Both the position numbers and the translations under genes were made by a program. Below are positions 24,101 to 32,991 of a stretch of DNA of 39,346 bases, in pieces. Below the pieces are notes generated by a model. That model was not told where the DNA came from. It ran no database searches and saw nothing but the letters and a program-made list of their open reading frames with translations. The stretch is from a virus. Where the stretch lies: the IMG/VR virus record IMGVR_UViG_3300021093_000164, positions 1 through 39,346 of that record; one strand, 5' to 3'. The number at the start of each line of letters is the position of its first letter. Position 1 is the first letter of the stretch.

Positions 24101-27100
24101 TTTATTGTATGAATCATCCCTTAAATTAAATTTAGTATATTGAACATCAAGTGGTGTTGGTGATTTTTTTGTAATTGCCCATTTTGCCAAATAACCTTTA
24201 CTTTCCGTAACATCTTTCATTGTTTTTGCATACGGGTTGCCATAATAACTCGGTTCAGCATTAACTTTTGAGTCAGGAACTTGATTTGTTAGTGATGCTA
24301 GAACACCAGCGGATGACCATGACTTTTTAGCAAAAGTTACAGGTGCATATTTTTCTCTATCGGATATTGATATTCCACCGGCTGATCTTTTAATTTCTAA
24401 TCCTGTTCTAGATCCTGGATCAGAATTGTAAACTAATTCTGGTTTTATTATTGGATAAAGCGTCTCTGCAAAAGAGTTCATCTTAACCATAAATCCACTT
24501 TTTTCAAATGGAGTAAAACCAAAGAAATTAGTTGTAGGTTTATCATTTACAGGTGATTTATTAGGACCACTTTCCGTTGATAATGATGAATAACCCGAAG
24601 AAAGTTGTGTATTTGCCTTATTATCAAAAAATGTTACAAACCCTGCATCCGCAGTTGTGTTACGACCTACACCATTTGGATTTGGTATACTATTTCTTAC
24701 AATTGGTCCTATTCCAAAATACTTAACATTTGGTGCCTCAGACCTAGCACCTTTCCAATTATAGTTTCCAAAATCTGGAGTATAAAATGTTTGATATAAA
24801 GCACTTAATGTTTTGAAACCCTGACCAGCTTCATCTGTAATATAATCAACATTTGGTGCTTCAGATCTACCACCTTTCCAAGTAAACAAACTACTTTCGG
24901 AATTATATTTACTTTCAAGTAATGGTGGAAACAGTCCAAATCCAGGTGCATTTTGATTTACAAAATAATCAACTGCAGGAGCATTGCTTCTTGCTCCCTT
25001 AAATGTAAATTGTGATATGTCTTGGGTATATTCGGATGCAAGTGGTGCAGCAAAAGTTGTAAAACCACCACCTTGATCATTAACCAAAAAATTTACTGCG
25101 GGAGCAGCATCTCTACCACCTTTCCACGTAAATTCACTAATATCTTCGGTGTATTCACTTTCAAGTTTTGGGGCTTTTAATGTAAAACCTTTGTTGTAAC
25201 TATCGGGAAAATAGTTCACCGGAATAGGTTGGCTACCCTTAAAAGTAAATTTTGAAATATCTTTTTTATATTCGGACTCTAATGCCTTTGGGAATTTTGT
25301 AAAACCAGGTGCACTTTCATTTCCAAAAAAATCAACAGTCTTTGCGGCATCTCTGCCTCCATTCCAATCGAACTCTGATGAATCTTTTACATATTTTGTT
25401 TGTAATTTTTCAGCTTTTCTATGAAATCCAGCAGTTGTAAATTTTCCAGCTTTATCAAAATAATTTACTTCCGGTGCAGAACCAGGACCGCCATCCCAAT
25501 CAAATTCAGAAGATTCTTTTATGTATTTTGTATCAAGTTTTTCAGCTAAACGATGGAATCCTTTTGTGGTAAATTTACCACCTATATCGAAATAGTTTAC
25601 TTCTGGTGCAGAACTACGACCACCATCCCAATCAAATTCAGAAGATTCTTTTATGTATTTTGTATCAAACTTTTGAGCTAATCTATGGAATCCAATAGTC
25701 GTAAATTTACCAGGCAAATCAAAATAATTAACTTCTGGAGATTGACTTCTTCCACCATCCCAATCAAATTCAGAAGATTCTTTTATGTATTTTGTATCAA
25801 ACTTTTGTGCAAAAGTATGAAAACCTACGGTGGAATGTCTACTATTTAGGTCAAAATAGTTTACAGCAGGAGCATCTAATCTAAATCCATCCCAATCAAA
25901 TTCAGAAGATTCTTTTATGTATTTTGTATCAAACTTTTGTGCAAAAGTATGAAAACCAACTGTTGTATTTTTTCCAGTTAAATCAAAATAATTTATTGCA
26001 GGAGCATCTGATCTAAATCCATCCCAATTAAATTGAGAAGAATCCTTTATGTATTTTGATATTTGAAATTGAGTAAATGTATTAAAACCTTCTGTTGTGT
26101 GTTGTTTCAATAAATCTAAATAATTTACAGCAGGTGCCTGACTTCTATCACCATTCCAATCATATATTGAAGACTCTGGAATATATTTGGTTATACCTAA
26201 TTGAGAAAATTTGTGAAAACCCTCTGTTGTATTTTTTACAGTCAAATCAAAATAATTTACAGTTGGTGCATTATCTCTAGTTCCATCCCAATCATATATT
26301 GAAGAATCTGGAATATATTTTGTTTCCAATGATTGTGCAAGTATATGAAAACCCACATTTGTATTTTTTGTAGTTAAATCAAAATAGTTTACGGCAGGTG
26401 CAGTAGTTCTGTCTCCATCCCAATCATAGATAGAAGTTTCTGGAATATATTTTGAATCATACAATTGAGCAAATGTTTGAAAACCAGCATTTGTATTTTG
26501 TGATGTCAAATCAAAATAATTTATTGCAGGTGCTGATCCTCTATCCCCATCCCAATCATGTATAGAAGTTTCTGGAATATATTTTGAATCATACAATTGA
26601 GCAAATGTATGAAATCCAGTATTAGTATTTTGCCCCTCTCTATCAAAATAGTTTACAGCAGGTGCACTTGTGACTACCCCTTTCCAAGTAAAATCTGATG
26701 AATCTGCAATATATTTTGAATCATACAATTGAGCAAGTCTACCGAATCCAAGTGTTGTATATTTGTTTGTAATATCAAAATAATTTACTTCTGGAGAACT
26801 TGCACCATTTCCATCCCAATCGTGAACCGAAGATTCCATGATATATTTTGTATCATACAATTGTGGAAATCTATTAAATCCAGATGTTGTATTTAATTTT
26901 TTTATATCAAAGAAATCTACTTCAGGAGCACTATCAGATTTTCCAGTCCAAGCAAATATAGAACTATCTGGTTTATATTCTGTCTCATACTGTAATGCAA
27001 AAGTTGTAAAACCACTAGTTGTAAACTTTGAATTTTGATCAAAGAAATCTGTTTGTGGTATATTTGCAAAACTAAACTTTGAAGAATTTGGAATATACTC

Positions 27101-28633
27101 TGAAACATTTGGTTGAGCAAATGTTGTAAATCCAGTTGCATTATCATCTACCATAAAACTAACTGCTGGAGCAGCAGCAGTTTTACCATTCCACCCATAT
27201 ATTGAAGATCCAATTATTTTACTATCACCTATTTGTTGTCTTGCTGTAAAACCAACTACATTATTATTCTGAAAGAAATTTACTTCTTGTGTTCCAATTA
27301 CAGAAAATTTTGATACTGATGGATCTTCATTTCTTCCAGATGGATTTGTCTTTTGAATAGAATCTATATTGTAAATGGTATTATCTTCAAGTTGTATTGA
27401 TTGTAAATCATATTTTATAGTATCAACAATTTGTGATGGAGACATTTCCATCAATCTTGATATTGGAACATATCTCAACGGTTCATCATCAAAATTAAGA
27501 GATGTTGTATCTTCCAATAATTTTGAAGACAAATCAACTTTCAATATCTTTGTATCTGGAATAGTAACAAAACCATCAACTGGCAATTCCGTGAGTATTT
27601 CAACAGTTTGATCAGTTCTATCTATTGATAAAGGATTTCTTTCTAATGCTATGTTTGGATTGATAACATTATTTATCGGTGAAAACAAATCAGAATTTAT
27701 TACAACAGATTGTGCAGATAAGTCTGCAAATAAAGGTTTTCGTATTATTAAAACATTTGGATTTTCTATATTATCCGATGCATCATCTGGATTTATCAAT
27801 AACTCCGGACTTTGTTCAGACCTATCCAATGATAAAGGTTTCCTTTGAATTTGTATATTTGGATTTTCTATATTATCCGAAGCATCATTAGGATTTTTTG
27901 TTAATTCGGGTGATGATAATTCCAATCCTGATGTTAATTGTGAATCTTCTGGATTGACATTAGAATCATTATTATTTGTTCCATGTTGTTGTTTTTCTAT
28001 TTTAATTTCAGATTTATTCAACATACTGACGAATTGTTCCTGGCGAATTTCACCAAACTTTGATGCAATTTGTTCAATGGATATTCTACTAAAATTTAAG
28101 TCTGTGAATGTCTTGTTTATGCTAGAATACTTTGATACAGAATTTACTAAACCGTTTTCTATAACATTTTTAATAATATCATCAAACTTTGAGGTTTCCA
28201 AATAATTCTCAATAGGTTGTGTTTTGAAAGTGCGAATATCATCTAACTTTGTTGTTTCTAACCTATTTTCAATTGGGGATGTATTAAATGCCTTTGTATC
28301 ATCCAATTTTGTTGAACTTAACCTATTTTCAATTGGAGATGTATTAAATGCCTTTGTATCATCAAGTTTAGTAGAACTTAATCTACTTTCTAATGATTTT
28401 GTTTTGAAAGGTTTTATATCATCAAATTTTGTTTTACTAAGCAATGATGATACACTTTGGGTTTTAGGTGCAGAAATATCAGGTGACATTTCAGCCAATT
28501 TATCAGTTATTGGTTGTAATGTTGCAAAATTTTTGCCGTCTTTCGCTTTTGATGCCTCAGGAGTTATTTTATCTTCGCGTGAAACTTCGGAACGAAATTT
28601 GGATAAATCTGATCTTAAATCTACCAATGGCAT
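21167..28633 (-). CDS. Giant repeat-containing baseplate-type protein (2488 aa)
   Basis: This is the longest gene here, between tape measure and gp53-like genes. From the N-terminus: a coiled or extended region; four to five 20-residue repeats (about 56-152, key LDDTKAF); three looser 40-residue repeats (about 238-365, key NPxxASDNIENPN); about 20 tandem 44-residue repeats (about 450-1307); a central region; a Pro/Thr/Ala linker (about 1750-1815); then a well-folded domain (about 1930-2370) containing FRATFNNINESHNPKW, GRGDPLYVYDGYERN and LPKTIEVSVGFTPVGVY. I associate this domain with baseplate or tube-initiator proteins of myoviruses. The repeats probably make a long fibrous arm. The start has AGGA. 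The gene stops at TGA, with an in-frame lysine-rich tail beyond it. Confidence 0.8.
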   Translation of the reverse strand: MPLVDLRSDLSKFRSEVSREDKITPEASKAKDGKNFATLQPITDKLAEMSPDISAPKTQSVSSLLSKTKFDDIKPFKTKSLESRLSSTKLDDTKAFNTSPIENRLSSTKLDDTKAFNTSPIENRLETTKLDDIRTFKTQPIENYLETSKFDDIIKNVIENGLVNSVSKYSSINKTFTDLNFSRISIEQIASKFGEIRQEQFVSMLNKSEIKIEKQQHGTNNNDSNVNPEDSQLTSGLELSSPELTKNPNDASDNIENPNIQIQRKPLSLDRSEQSPELLINPDDASDNIENPNVLIIRKPLFADLSAQSVVINSDLFSPINNVINPNIALERNPLSIDRTDQTVEILTELPVDGFVTIPDTKILKVDLSSKLLEDTTSLNFDDEPLRYVPISRLMEMSPSQIVDTIKYDLQSIQLEDNTIYNIDSIQKTNPSGRNEDPSVSKFSVIGTQEVNFFQNNNVVGFTARQQIGDSKIIGSSIYGWNGKTAAAPAVSFMVDDNATGFTTFAQPNVSEYIPNSSKFSFANIPQTDFFDQNSKFTTSGFTTFALQYETEYKPDSSIFAWTGKSDSAPEVDFFDIKKLNTTSGFNRFPQLYDTKYIMESSVHDWDGNGASSPEVNYFDITNKYTTLGFGRLAQLYDSKYIADSSDFTWKGVVTSAPAVNYFDREGQNTNTGFHTFAQLYDSKYIPETSIHDWDGDRGSAPAINYFDLTSQNTNAGFQTFAQLYDSKYIPETSIYDWDGDRTTAPAVNYFDLTTKNTNVGFHILAQSLETKYIPDSSIYDWDGTRDNAPTVNYFDLTVKNTTEGFHKFSQLGITKYIPESSIYDWNGDRSQAPAVNYLDLLKQHTTEGFNTFTQFQISKYIKDSSQFNWDGFRSDAPAINYFDLTGKNTTVGFHTFAQKFDTKYIKESSEFDWDGFRLDAPAVNYFDLNSRHSTVGFHTFAQKFDTKYIKESSEFDWDGGRSQSPEVNYFDLPGKFTTIGFHRLAQKFDTKYIKESSEFDWDGGRSSAPEVNYFDIGGKFTTKGFHRLAEKLDTKYIKESSEFDWDGGPGSAPEVNYFDKAGKFTTAGFHRKAEKLQTKYVKDSSEFDWNGGRDAAKTVDFFGNESAPGFTKFPKALESEYKKDISKFTFKGSQPIPVNYFPDSYNKGFTLKAPKLESEYTEDISEFTWKGGRDAAPAVNFLVNDQGGGFTTFAAPLASEYTQDISQFTFKGARSNAPAVDYFVNQNAPGFGLFPPLLESKYNSESSLFTWKGGRSEAPNVDYITDEAGQGFKTLSALYQTFYTPDFGNYNWKGARSEAPNVKYFGIGPIVRNSIPNPNGVGRNTTADAGFVTFFDNKANTQLSSGYSSLSTESGPNKSPVNDKPTTNFFGFTPFEKSGFMVKMNSFAETLYPIIKPELVYNSDPGSRTGLEIKRSAGGISISDREKYAPVTFAKKSWSSAGVLASLTNQVPDSKVNAEPSYYGNPYAKTMKDVTESKGYLAKWAITKKSPTPLDVQYTKFNLRDDSYNKDFGFDQPYVLRDIGQRWGFGIGFDEGLVRGGAVTAAERIVQDVFRIGKFLLSAKGLLFLAKQVGLQLMNPSVDTRPSQGIIDTLSSITTLGMSPTQIYNPLALIANVGGSPIGLRIPRHSILGAIDSAQLNKYEDTTKIREYKSWPDPTSDIWKSLETPDGDGDQTDYNRLIGLMKELLPNSFQPVTNVSRDNSLEPNIGRISSNFGGPNAPLGIGGTTIRKSRHPHLVYYSTSPLLPESDIVNTAAAPSEYGPTAPSTTTPPPGAGATVSTTGTPPTNGAPAATSPTGGPSTSTPTSAYTAPPWSITSGKNPKFPLTARRNQYYSYTDFTGEDSNTYSQEIVNDFIETDKKVFGSIRKLSEILNGPLEESSSPSTILPSPIKLQNQSIQRIKQLDPYDPSRRTIVDRVRRTDFVNAGVATIPNEKINQSSPDELNPLKKYLTATYSNLKKADPSVPNRFRKYNDFRWDVYAGGSASQVTGSDGQVTTVPDTADKEYFVSDPRFAKFHSRNLEKYFGLGAHGEPGSQRNIPAITNLLYVKDSKTQSGIAKLKPGRQFRGDRINILDYRKVSKNITTDLVYEKGKYNNESIPGTNDMIEFYFTGLKIASGGVNRPAEIIAFRATFNNINESHNPKWNPVKYMGRGDPLYVYDGYERNINFGFVVHIGSRDEMKASWRKLNFLSSWTAPEYTKGGLIRGPMIRLNIGHLYRKMPGFISSLSYSFDNVGTTWETAHLEGDRKSNVKAGNLNLSNPGVLQLPKTIEVSVGFTPVGVYRPEYNGVMYSLYDDSDATLETGLLPKAANKVNYFRAFDASEDLQSVPELDDTQLSSPMPETETQIPVVDETAREDTQKDTIGDVGFVAKEEVRTGDAANQQNGGSTNVPQTGTPNANLPAATGTNPDVSAQNLVPNLTGQQQNTGGFSLARPEEPINVPDPGTYPSGNTSDQLDSMLAGTAMDQTQADALEQANAANAQVGNTP
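24712..27300 (-). repeat. About 20 tandem 132-bp (44-aa) coding repeats
   Basis: The unit is centred on GFxxFAQxxxxKYIxxSSxF, then WDG, AP, VNYFD. I count about 20 GF-anchored copies. Copies near 25500-25900 are almost identical in DNA at exactly 132-bp spacing, while outer copies diverge, suggesting growth from the middle by unequal recombination. Confidence 0.9.
28178..28468 (-). repeat. Tandem 60-bp (20-aa) coding repeats
   Basis: Four to five copies of a 20-residue unit (for example NTSPIENRLSSTKLDDTKAF) lie near the N-terminus of the giant protein. Two central copies are nearly identical in DNA. Confidence 0.85.
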
Positions 28634-28654
28634 TACTTTTCCTATTTGTTTACT

Positions 28655-28662
28655 ATAAATAT
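28655..28662 (-). promoter_or_regulatory. ATATTTAT late-promoter candidate
   Basis: The gene strand reads TTATATTTATAG, 21 nt before the ATG of the giant gene, within the 45-bp gap after the tape measure stop. This is the shortest ordinary leader in the set. Confidence 0.5.
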
Positions 28663-28678
28663 AAAAATTGATAGATTG

Positions 28679-31600
28679 TTATACTCTACGACCATAAGTA
28701 TTATCTATTGCTACATTGTAAGTTTTTCTTACATCTATTTTACTTTGAATTTCCTCAACAGTCTTATCACCAATTTTTATTATAGTTGGTTGCGAAGTTA
28801 TTGAAGACATTATTCCGATTAACTTTTCAAGTTTTTCAACAACAGGATCTTGACCACCCTTTCCTTCTTTACCAGCAGTAGCAGCTGAATTTGCCATTGG
28901 CGAGGATGACATTCCAGTTGCAGGTGATGCAGCACTTTGTGGAATCGATGTTGCCTGTACAGCAGCAGGTGTTGATTTTTCTCCACCACCGCCACCAAAC
29001 AGAGATGATATACCAGAAACAACACCACCTATTCCTGGCAATGATGTTGCCATTGAAGATATACTACCAACAATTGAACTTATGGTTTCTCCAACTTTTT
29101 GTATAGGTTCAAGTAATGCACCTATCTTCGCATCAATTGATTGTAAAACTGCAAGTTGTGAGTCTGTGCCACCAGCGGCAGTGGTTGCACCACCCATCGA
29201 GTCCATTGCTGAACCAATCTGTTTAGTTGCACTTGCACTAGCAACTACTGAACCCTGTGGTAGAGATACAACTTCTGGTCCTTTTTCACCAACAAGTGTA
29301 GCACCACCCTTTGTTATTGTACCACCCGTTGCCGCCGCACCAATTTTCTTTTCACCTTCTGCACCCTTAGCGGCTTCATCTCCTCCGCCCGCAAATGGAT
29401 TTAGTGAATCTGGAAGAAAATCCAACATTCCTTTTGCCGCATCTTTTATCGTATCACCCAAACCGGAAAACATACCTGTAAATTTGTCAAACAGGTCTTG
29501 AACTAAATTAAATGGTGCCATTATGAAATCAAGAATTGCCTTACCTATTGTTTCTATTCCACCTTTGAAATCACCGGTAAACATTTTTATTATACCGTCT
29601 ATCAAACCTTTTGCTAAATCAAATGGTCTCATTATGAACTTCAAAATGGAACCACCTATGTCCATTATGAAACCACCAATTTTTTTGAAAACATCTGTAA
29701 TGTTATTGAAAAATCCATCAACTTGTTCAGTTAATTTTGTTCCAAAAACCGCATCAATTACAGTTGCAATACTGCCCCAAATTAGTTTAGGTATTCCTAA
29801 AAATATGTTAATAACATTATCTATTATGGAATCTCCAATTTGCTTTAAGCCACCTTCAAAATCACCTGTGAACATTTTTATTATTCCACCAAATAAATCT
29901 TTCAAAATGTTAAATGGTGCCATAATAAAATCAATTATTTTACCACCCACCCCAAAAATAATATTACCAACTGTTTCTTTTATCCACTTAAATACTTCAT
30001 CAAGTCCTGCAGTCAAATTTGTTCCGAATAATGCATCAATTACACCAGTAACCATTCCTAAAATTTTCTTCGGAACACCAAGAAAATATTCAACCAATAA
30101 ATTACCTGCGGATTGAGCTGCACCTTTGAAATCACCTGTAAATAATTTTACTACAAAACCAATACCTTCTGTTATTAGTGTTATTGGTTTTAATATGAAT
30201 GATAATAGATATTTACCGATTGCATTGATTGCAGGTTGTAGTCTTTCAAACAATGCCTTAACACCATCCATAATTCCACCGAACTTACTACCAGTTTCAG
30301 TTGCACTCTGTAATGGAGTAAATGCCTTTGATATAGTTTCACTTATACCCTTAAAAACATCCCAAATAGGACTTATCACTGCCTTCCAAAATAGTTTAGC
30401 AGGAGTTATTAAGCTAGTTATTAAACCCTTACCTATTTCTATAACTGTTCCTTGAATAAAGTCCATAACTTTACCGATACCATCGAATATGGCAGACAAT
30501 CCTGCACCTGACTTTTCACCTGTGTCCATTACTGAAAATACTTCTTGGATTGCATCTATTATAGGTTGTATCAAAGCAAAAACAAGTTTTAATGGAAACA
30601 TAAATGACTTGAATATCAATTTACCAATACCAATCAATATAGTAAATACGGGTTTAATTGCACTCATAATACCATCAAATGTATCAATTAAACTAGATCC
30701 ACCACTTTCGGCATCAAACATTGCATGAACCATATCAACAAGCGGTGTTATCAATTTTTCAGCAGATTGCTGGATTTTTTTCATTACATCGCCGAGTTTT
30801 TCTGCAAAAGTTGCAGAATCTTTTTCAGCAGCCAGTGCTAATAATTTATCAGCAGCACCTTTTTTTCCAAGAGCTAATTGTGCCTCAGCTTCTTTTCTCA
30901 ATCCTTCTGCATTTTGTAGATGTTTTTGTTCAAGCATTTCAGAAGAAAGCCCAACATCTTTCAACTCTTGTGCCTTAGTAAGCATAGTAGTCATTTCTTC
31001 AACAGACATACCCATGGCCTCTGCCATTGACTTTTGTTGAATACGATTCATTTCAGTAAATTCTTGTAATGATCCAGCTTCTTCCAACAACGTATCTTGC
31101 AGTTTACCGATTTCACCACTTAATGCATATTCTCTAGCTTTATCCAAATTCAAATTTTTACCGGTTAATACTCTGGCTTCCATTTCTTTAGCAAGTGATG
31201 TTTCTATATCTAATAAACCATCACCAATTTCTTGAACTTTTTTCAAATCTGTTCCAAGTAATTTTGCCTTTTGAGCGGCTTTAACCAATGCATCGGATCC
31301 ACCCTTAAATGCAACAGCAACTTCTTTTGGAACGGAAGCAAGTGCTTTCATTGCAGCTCTATCGGTCATAAGACCTTTGCCCATTTTAACAGTTGAATTT
31401 GTTAAATCACCAATAGATTTTCCAGTAATTGCAGACAATGTTTTTATATTATCAACCTCTTCTGCACTCATACCAAATTTTTCTGTTAATACTGCCGTAT
31501 CTTGAACAAGTTGTTTCATTTTTTGACTAGCTGCACCAGTTCCTTTTGCAATAGAAGCAACATCTAATCCACCCATTGATTCACTAACAGTAGCCATTGA

Positions 31601-32935
31601 TTTAGCAAGTTCGCCTGCATTTAATCCTGTTAGTTTCATTTCACCAGACATCTTTTTTGCAAGCTCATAGGTTTCTCTTGCTTCTTTTTTATTTCCGCCC
31701 ATGGACTTTTGGACTTCTGAAACCTCTTTATCTACACCGGCAAATGCAGCAATTATCAACCCAACGGCAGCAAGAATACCAAATATAACAGCTTGAGGAC
31801 CCGCCAATAGTGCCATGCCAAATTGTTTAGCAGCAAGACCTAATGCCTTAAACCCAGCAAGTCCGCCCGCTTGAAATCCAGTCATTACATTAGTAAGAGC
31901 TCCACCTAAATTTTTTGTTATATTTTCTTTGAATTTATCAAAACCTAGAGTTTTTATTAATGCACCGCCACCTGGTATTTTTTTAACAGAACCTTCAACC
32001 CCATCAAATACTTTATTGAAACCAGTTGAATCAACAAGTTCTTTCATTTCTTGTGTTTTTTTTATTATTTCTTGTTGTTTTGTGGCTTCTTTCTCATTGA
32101 GTGCATTGGATTCTTGTTTAGCAGAAATAATTGCATCCAATCCTTCTTTTTGTTTTTGATAAAATTTAACAGCTTCCATATCCCTTTTTGCTGTTGCATC
32201 CATTATGTCCATTTCAATGTTACGGATACCGATTTCTTCTCGTTTTGTATCTAACTGTTTATATGAACCCTTTACAGCTGCTTGAGTAGCGTCTGCCATG
32301 TCTTCTTGGACTTCGGACAACAAAACACTTGTCTGATAATCCAATTTTATGAATTTGAGGTTTTCTAATCTTTGTGATGCATTTTGTGTAGCGGCTTGTG
32401 CTAAAGCATCTTGACGTGATTGTAGTGTGTTGTTTATGTATTCTTCTAGTTTTATTTGTGCAGAAGAATTTTTAAGTAATTCTTTCCCCTTTGATTCAAC
32501 AGACTCTTTATTTTTTTGTATTTCTACTTCATATCTATTTAATTCTTTTTCAATGTTTAGAATTTCACTTTGTTGTATTTTTATTTTTTCGGCTTCTTTT
32601 TCAAGTTGTTTATTTGATTTGAGCATTTCTTGCGTTCTATCAAGTGAATCTTCTTGCAAATCAAGAATAGATTGACTTATTTCTTCTCTCTTTTCATCAG
32701 ACTCTAAAACTTTTCCGTTAATATCTACTATTTCTTTTGTTATACCCCTTTTTTGTTTTTCTAAATCTAATAGCTGAAATTGAATTTGTGAAGCTTCTTT
32801 CAAATTAACAACATCTTCCGATGAAAGTATTTTTAATCTTTCTCGTAACGCGATGAGTTCTTTTGTAATTTCCGCCTCAATTTTTCGCAAATTGCTAATT
32901 TCTTCGGCGGTTTTTTTGTCTACTTTATCTGCCAT
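28679..32935 (-). CDS. Tail tape measure protein (1418 aa)
   Basis: The tape measure sets tail length and is threaded through the tube, then leaves with the DNA. Evidence: a long N-terminal coiled coil (about 1-330, rich in E, K, Q), a hydrophobic membrane-like stretch (about 365-400, FGILAAVGLIIAAF), a long helical region, then three related copies of a roughly 90-95-residue segment (about 930-1150) carrying KMFTGDF and DFIMAPFN. The motif GGATLVGEKGPEVVSLPQGS near 1207-1226 is typical of tape measure C-terminal regions. At the usual 0.15 nm per residue it would suggest a tail near 200 nm (inference). No lytic motif is seen. It follows the tail chaperone as expected. No clear SD precedes the ATG. 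Confidence 0.93.
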   Translation of the reverse strand: MADKVDKKTAEEISNLRKIEAEITKELIALRERLKILSSEDVVNLKEASQIQFQLLDLEKQKRGITKEIVDINGKVLESDEKREEISQSILDLQEDSLDRTQEMLKSNKQLEKEAEKIKIQQSEILNIEKELNRYEVEIQKNKESVESKGKELLKNSSAQIKLEEYINNTLQSRQDALAQAATQNASQRLENLKFIKLDYQTSVLLSEVQEDMADATQAAVKGSYKQLDTKREEIGIRNIEMDIMDATAKRDMEAVKFYQKQKEGLDAIISAKQESNALNEKEATKQQEIIKKTQEMKELVDSTGFNKVFDGVEGSVKKIPGGGALIKTLGFDKFKENITKNLGGALTNVMTGFQAGGLAGFKALGLAAKQFGMALLAGPQAVIFGILAAVGLIIAAFAGVDKEVSEVQKSMGGNKKEARETYELAKKMSGEMKLTGLNAGELAKSMATVSESMGGLDVASIAKGTGAASQKMKQLVQDTAVLTEKFGMSAEEVDNIKTLSAITGKSIGDLTNSTVKMGKGLMTDRAAMKALASVPKEVAVAFKGGSDALVKAAQKAKLLGTDLKKVQEIGDGLLDIETSLAKEMEARVLTGKNLNLDKAREYALSGEIGKLQDTLLEEAGSLQEFTEMNRIQQKSMAEAMGMSVEEMTTMLTKAQELKDVGLSSEMLEQKHLQNAEGLRKEAEAQLALGKKGAADKLLALAAEKDSATFAEKLGDVMKKIQQSAEKLITPLVDMVHAMFDAESGGSSLIDTFDGIMSAIKPVFTILIGIGKLIFKSFMFPLKLVFALIQPIIDAIQEVFSVMDTGEKSGAGLSAIFDGIGKVMDFIQGTVIEIGKGLITSLITPAKLFWKAVISPIWDVFKGISETISKAFTPLQSATETGSKFGGIMDGVKALFERLQPAINAIGKYLLSFILKPITLITEGIGFVVKLFTGDFKGAAQSAGNLLVEYFLGVPKKILGMVTGVIDALFGTNLTAGLDEVFKWIKETVGNIIFGVGGKIIDFIMAPFNILKDLFGGIIKMFTGDFEGGLKQIGDSIIDNVINIFLGIPKLIWGSIATVIDAVFGTKLTEQVDGFFNNITDVFKKIGGFIMDIGGSILKFIMRPFDLAKGLIDGIIKMFTGDFKGGIETIGKAILDFIMAPFNLVQDLFDKFTGMFSGLGDTIKDAAKGMLDFLPDSLNPFAGGGDEAAKGAEGEKKIGAAATGGTITKGGATLVGEKGPEVVSLPQGSVVASASATKQIGSAMDSMGGATTAAGGTDSQLAVLQSIDAKIGALLEPIQKVGETISSIVGSISSMATSLPGIGGVVSGISSLFGGGGGEKSTPAAVQATSIPQSAASPATGMSSSPMANSAATAGKEGKGGQDPVVEKLEKLIGIMSSITSQPTIIKIGDKTVEEIQSKIDVRKTYNVAIDNTYGRRV
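29560..30150 (-). repeat. Three imperfect ~270-290-bp repeats in the tape measure gene
   Basis: The segment encoding (K/L)MFTGDF(K/E)GG followed by a hydrophobic helix and DFIMAPFN recurs with starts near 29575, 29865 and 30135. The spacing of 90-96 residues suggests duplication that lengthens the tail in steps. Confidence 0.7.
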
Positions 32936-32951
32936 TTATTCAAAGAAAAAT

Positions 32952-32989
32952 TAAAAAAAATAGTTCGTATACATAAATATACGAACTAT
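32952..32989 (-). terminator. Strong terminator with embedded ATATTTAT element
   Basis: ATAGTTCGTATA, a six-base loop and TATACGAACTAT form a perfect 12-bp stem (32989-32960 on the minus strand), followed by eight T. It starts 2 bases after the stop of the second chaperone ORF (32992). The octamer ATATTTAT lies in the end of the 5' arm and the loop. Confidence 0.85.
32973..32980 (-). promoter_or_regulatory. ATATTTAT late-promoter candidate nested in a terminator
   Basis: The gene strand reads GTATATTTATGT, 37 nt before the tape measure ATG. A transcript started just downstream would lack the 5' arm of the hairpin and so escape termination, while read-through transcripts would stop. Confidence 0.5.
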
Positions 32990-32991
32990 GA

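Noticed and set aside
24712-27300. CRISPR-like or satellite repeat array
   Set aside because: The 132-bp units are contiguous, keep one reading frame and encode a periodic protein; there are no unique spacers.
28224-28658. Plus-strand open frame of 144 codons
   Set aside because: It is the antisense of the 20-residue repeats in the giant gene; the openness comes from repeated sequence.
29082-29501. Plus-strand open frame of 139 codons
   Set aside because: It is antisense to the Gly/Ala/Ser-rich C-terminus of the tape measure; Pro/Ala-rich shadow composition shows this.
29523-30116. Plus-strand open frame of 197 codons
   Set aside because: It mirrors the tape measure repeats and has no start signal or recognisable protein pattern; the minus strand holds a clear tape measure.
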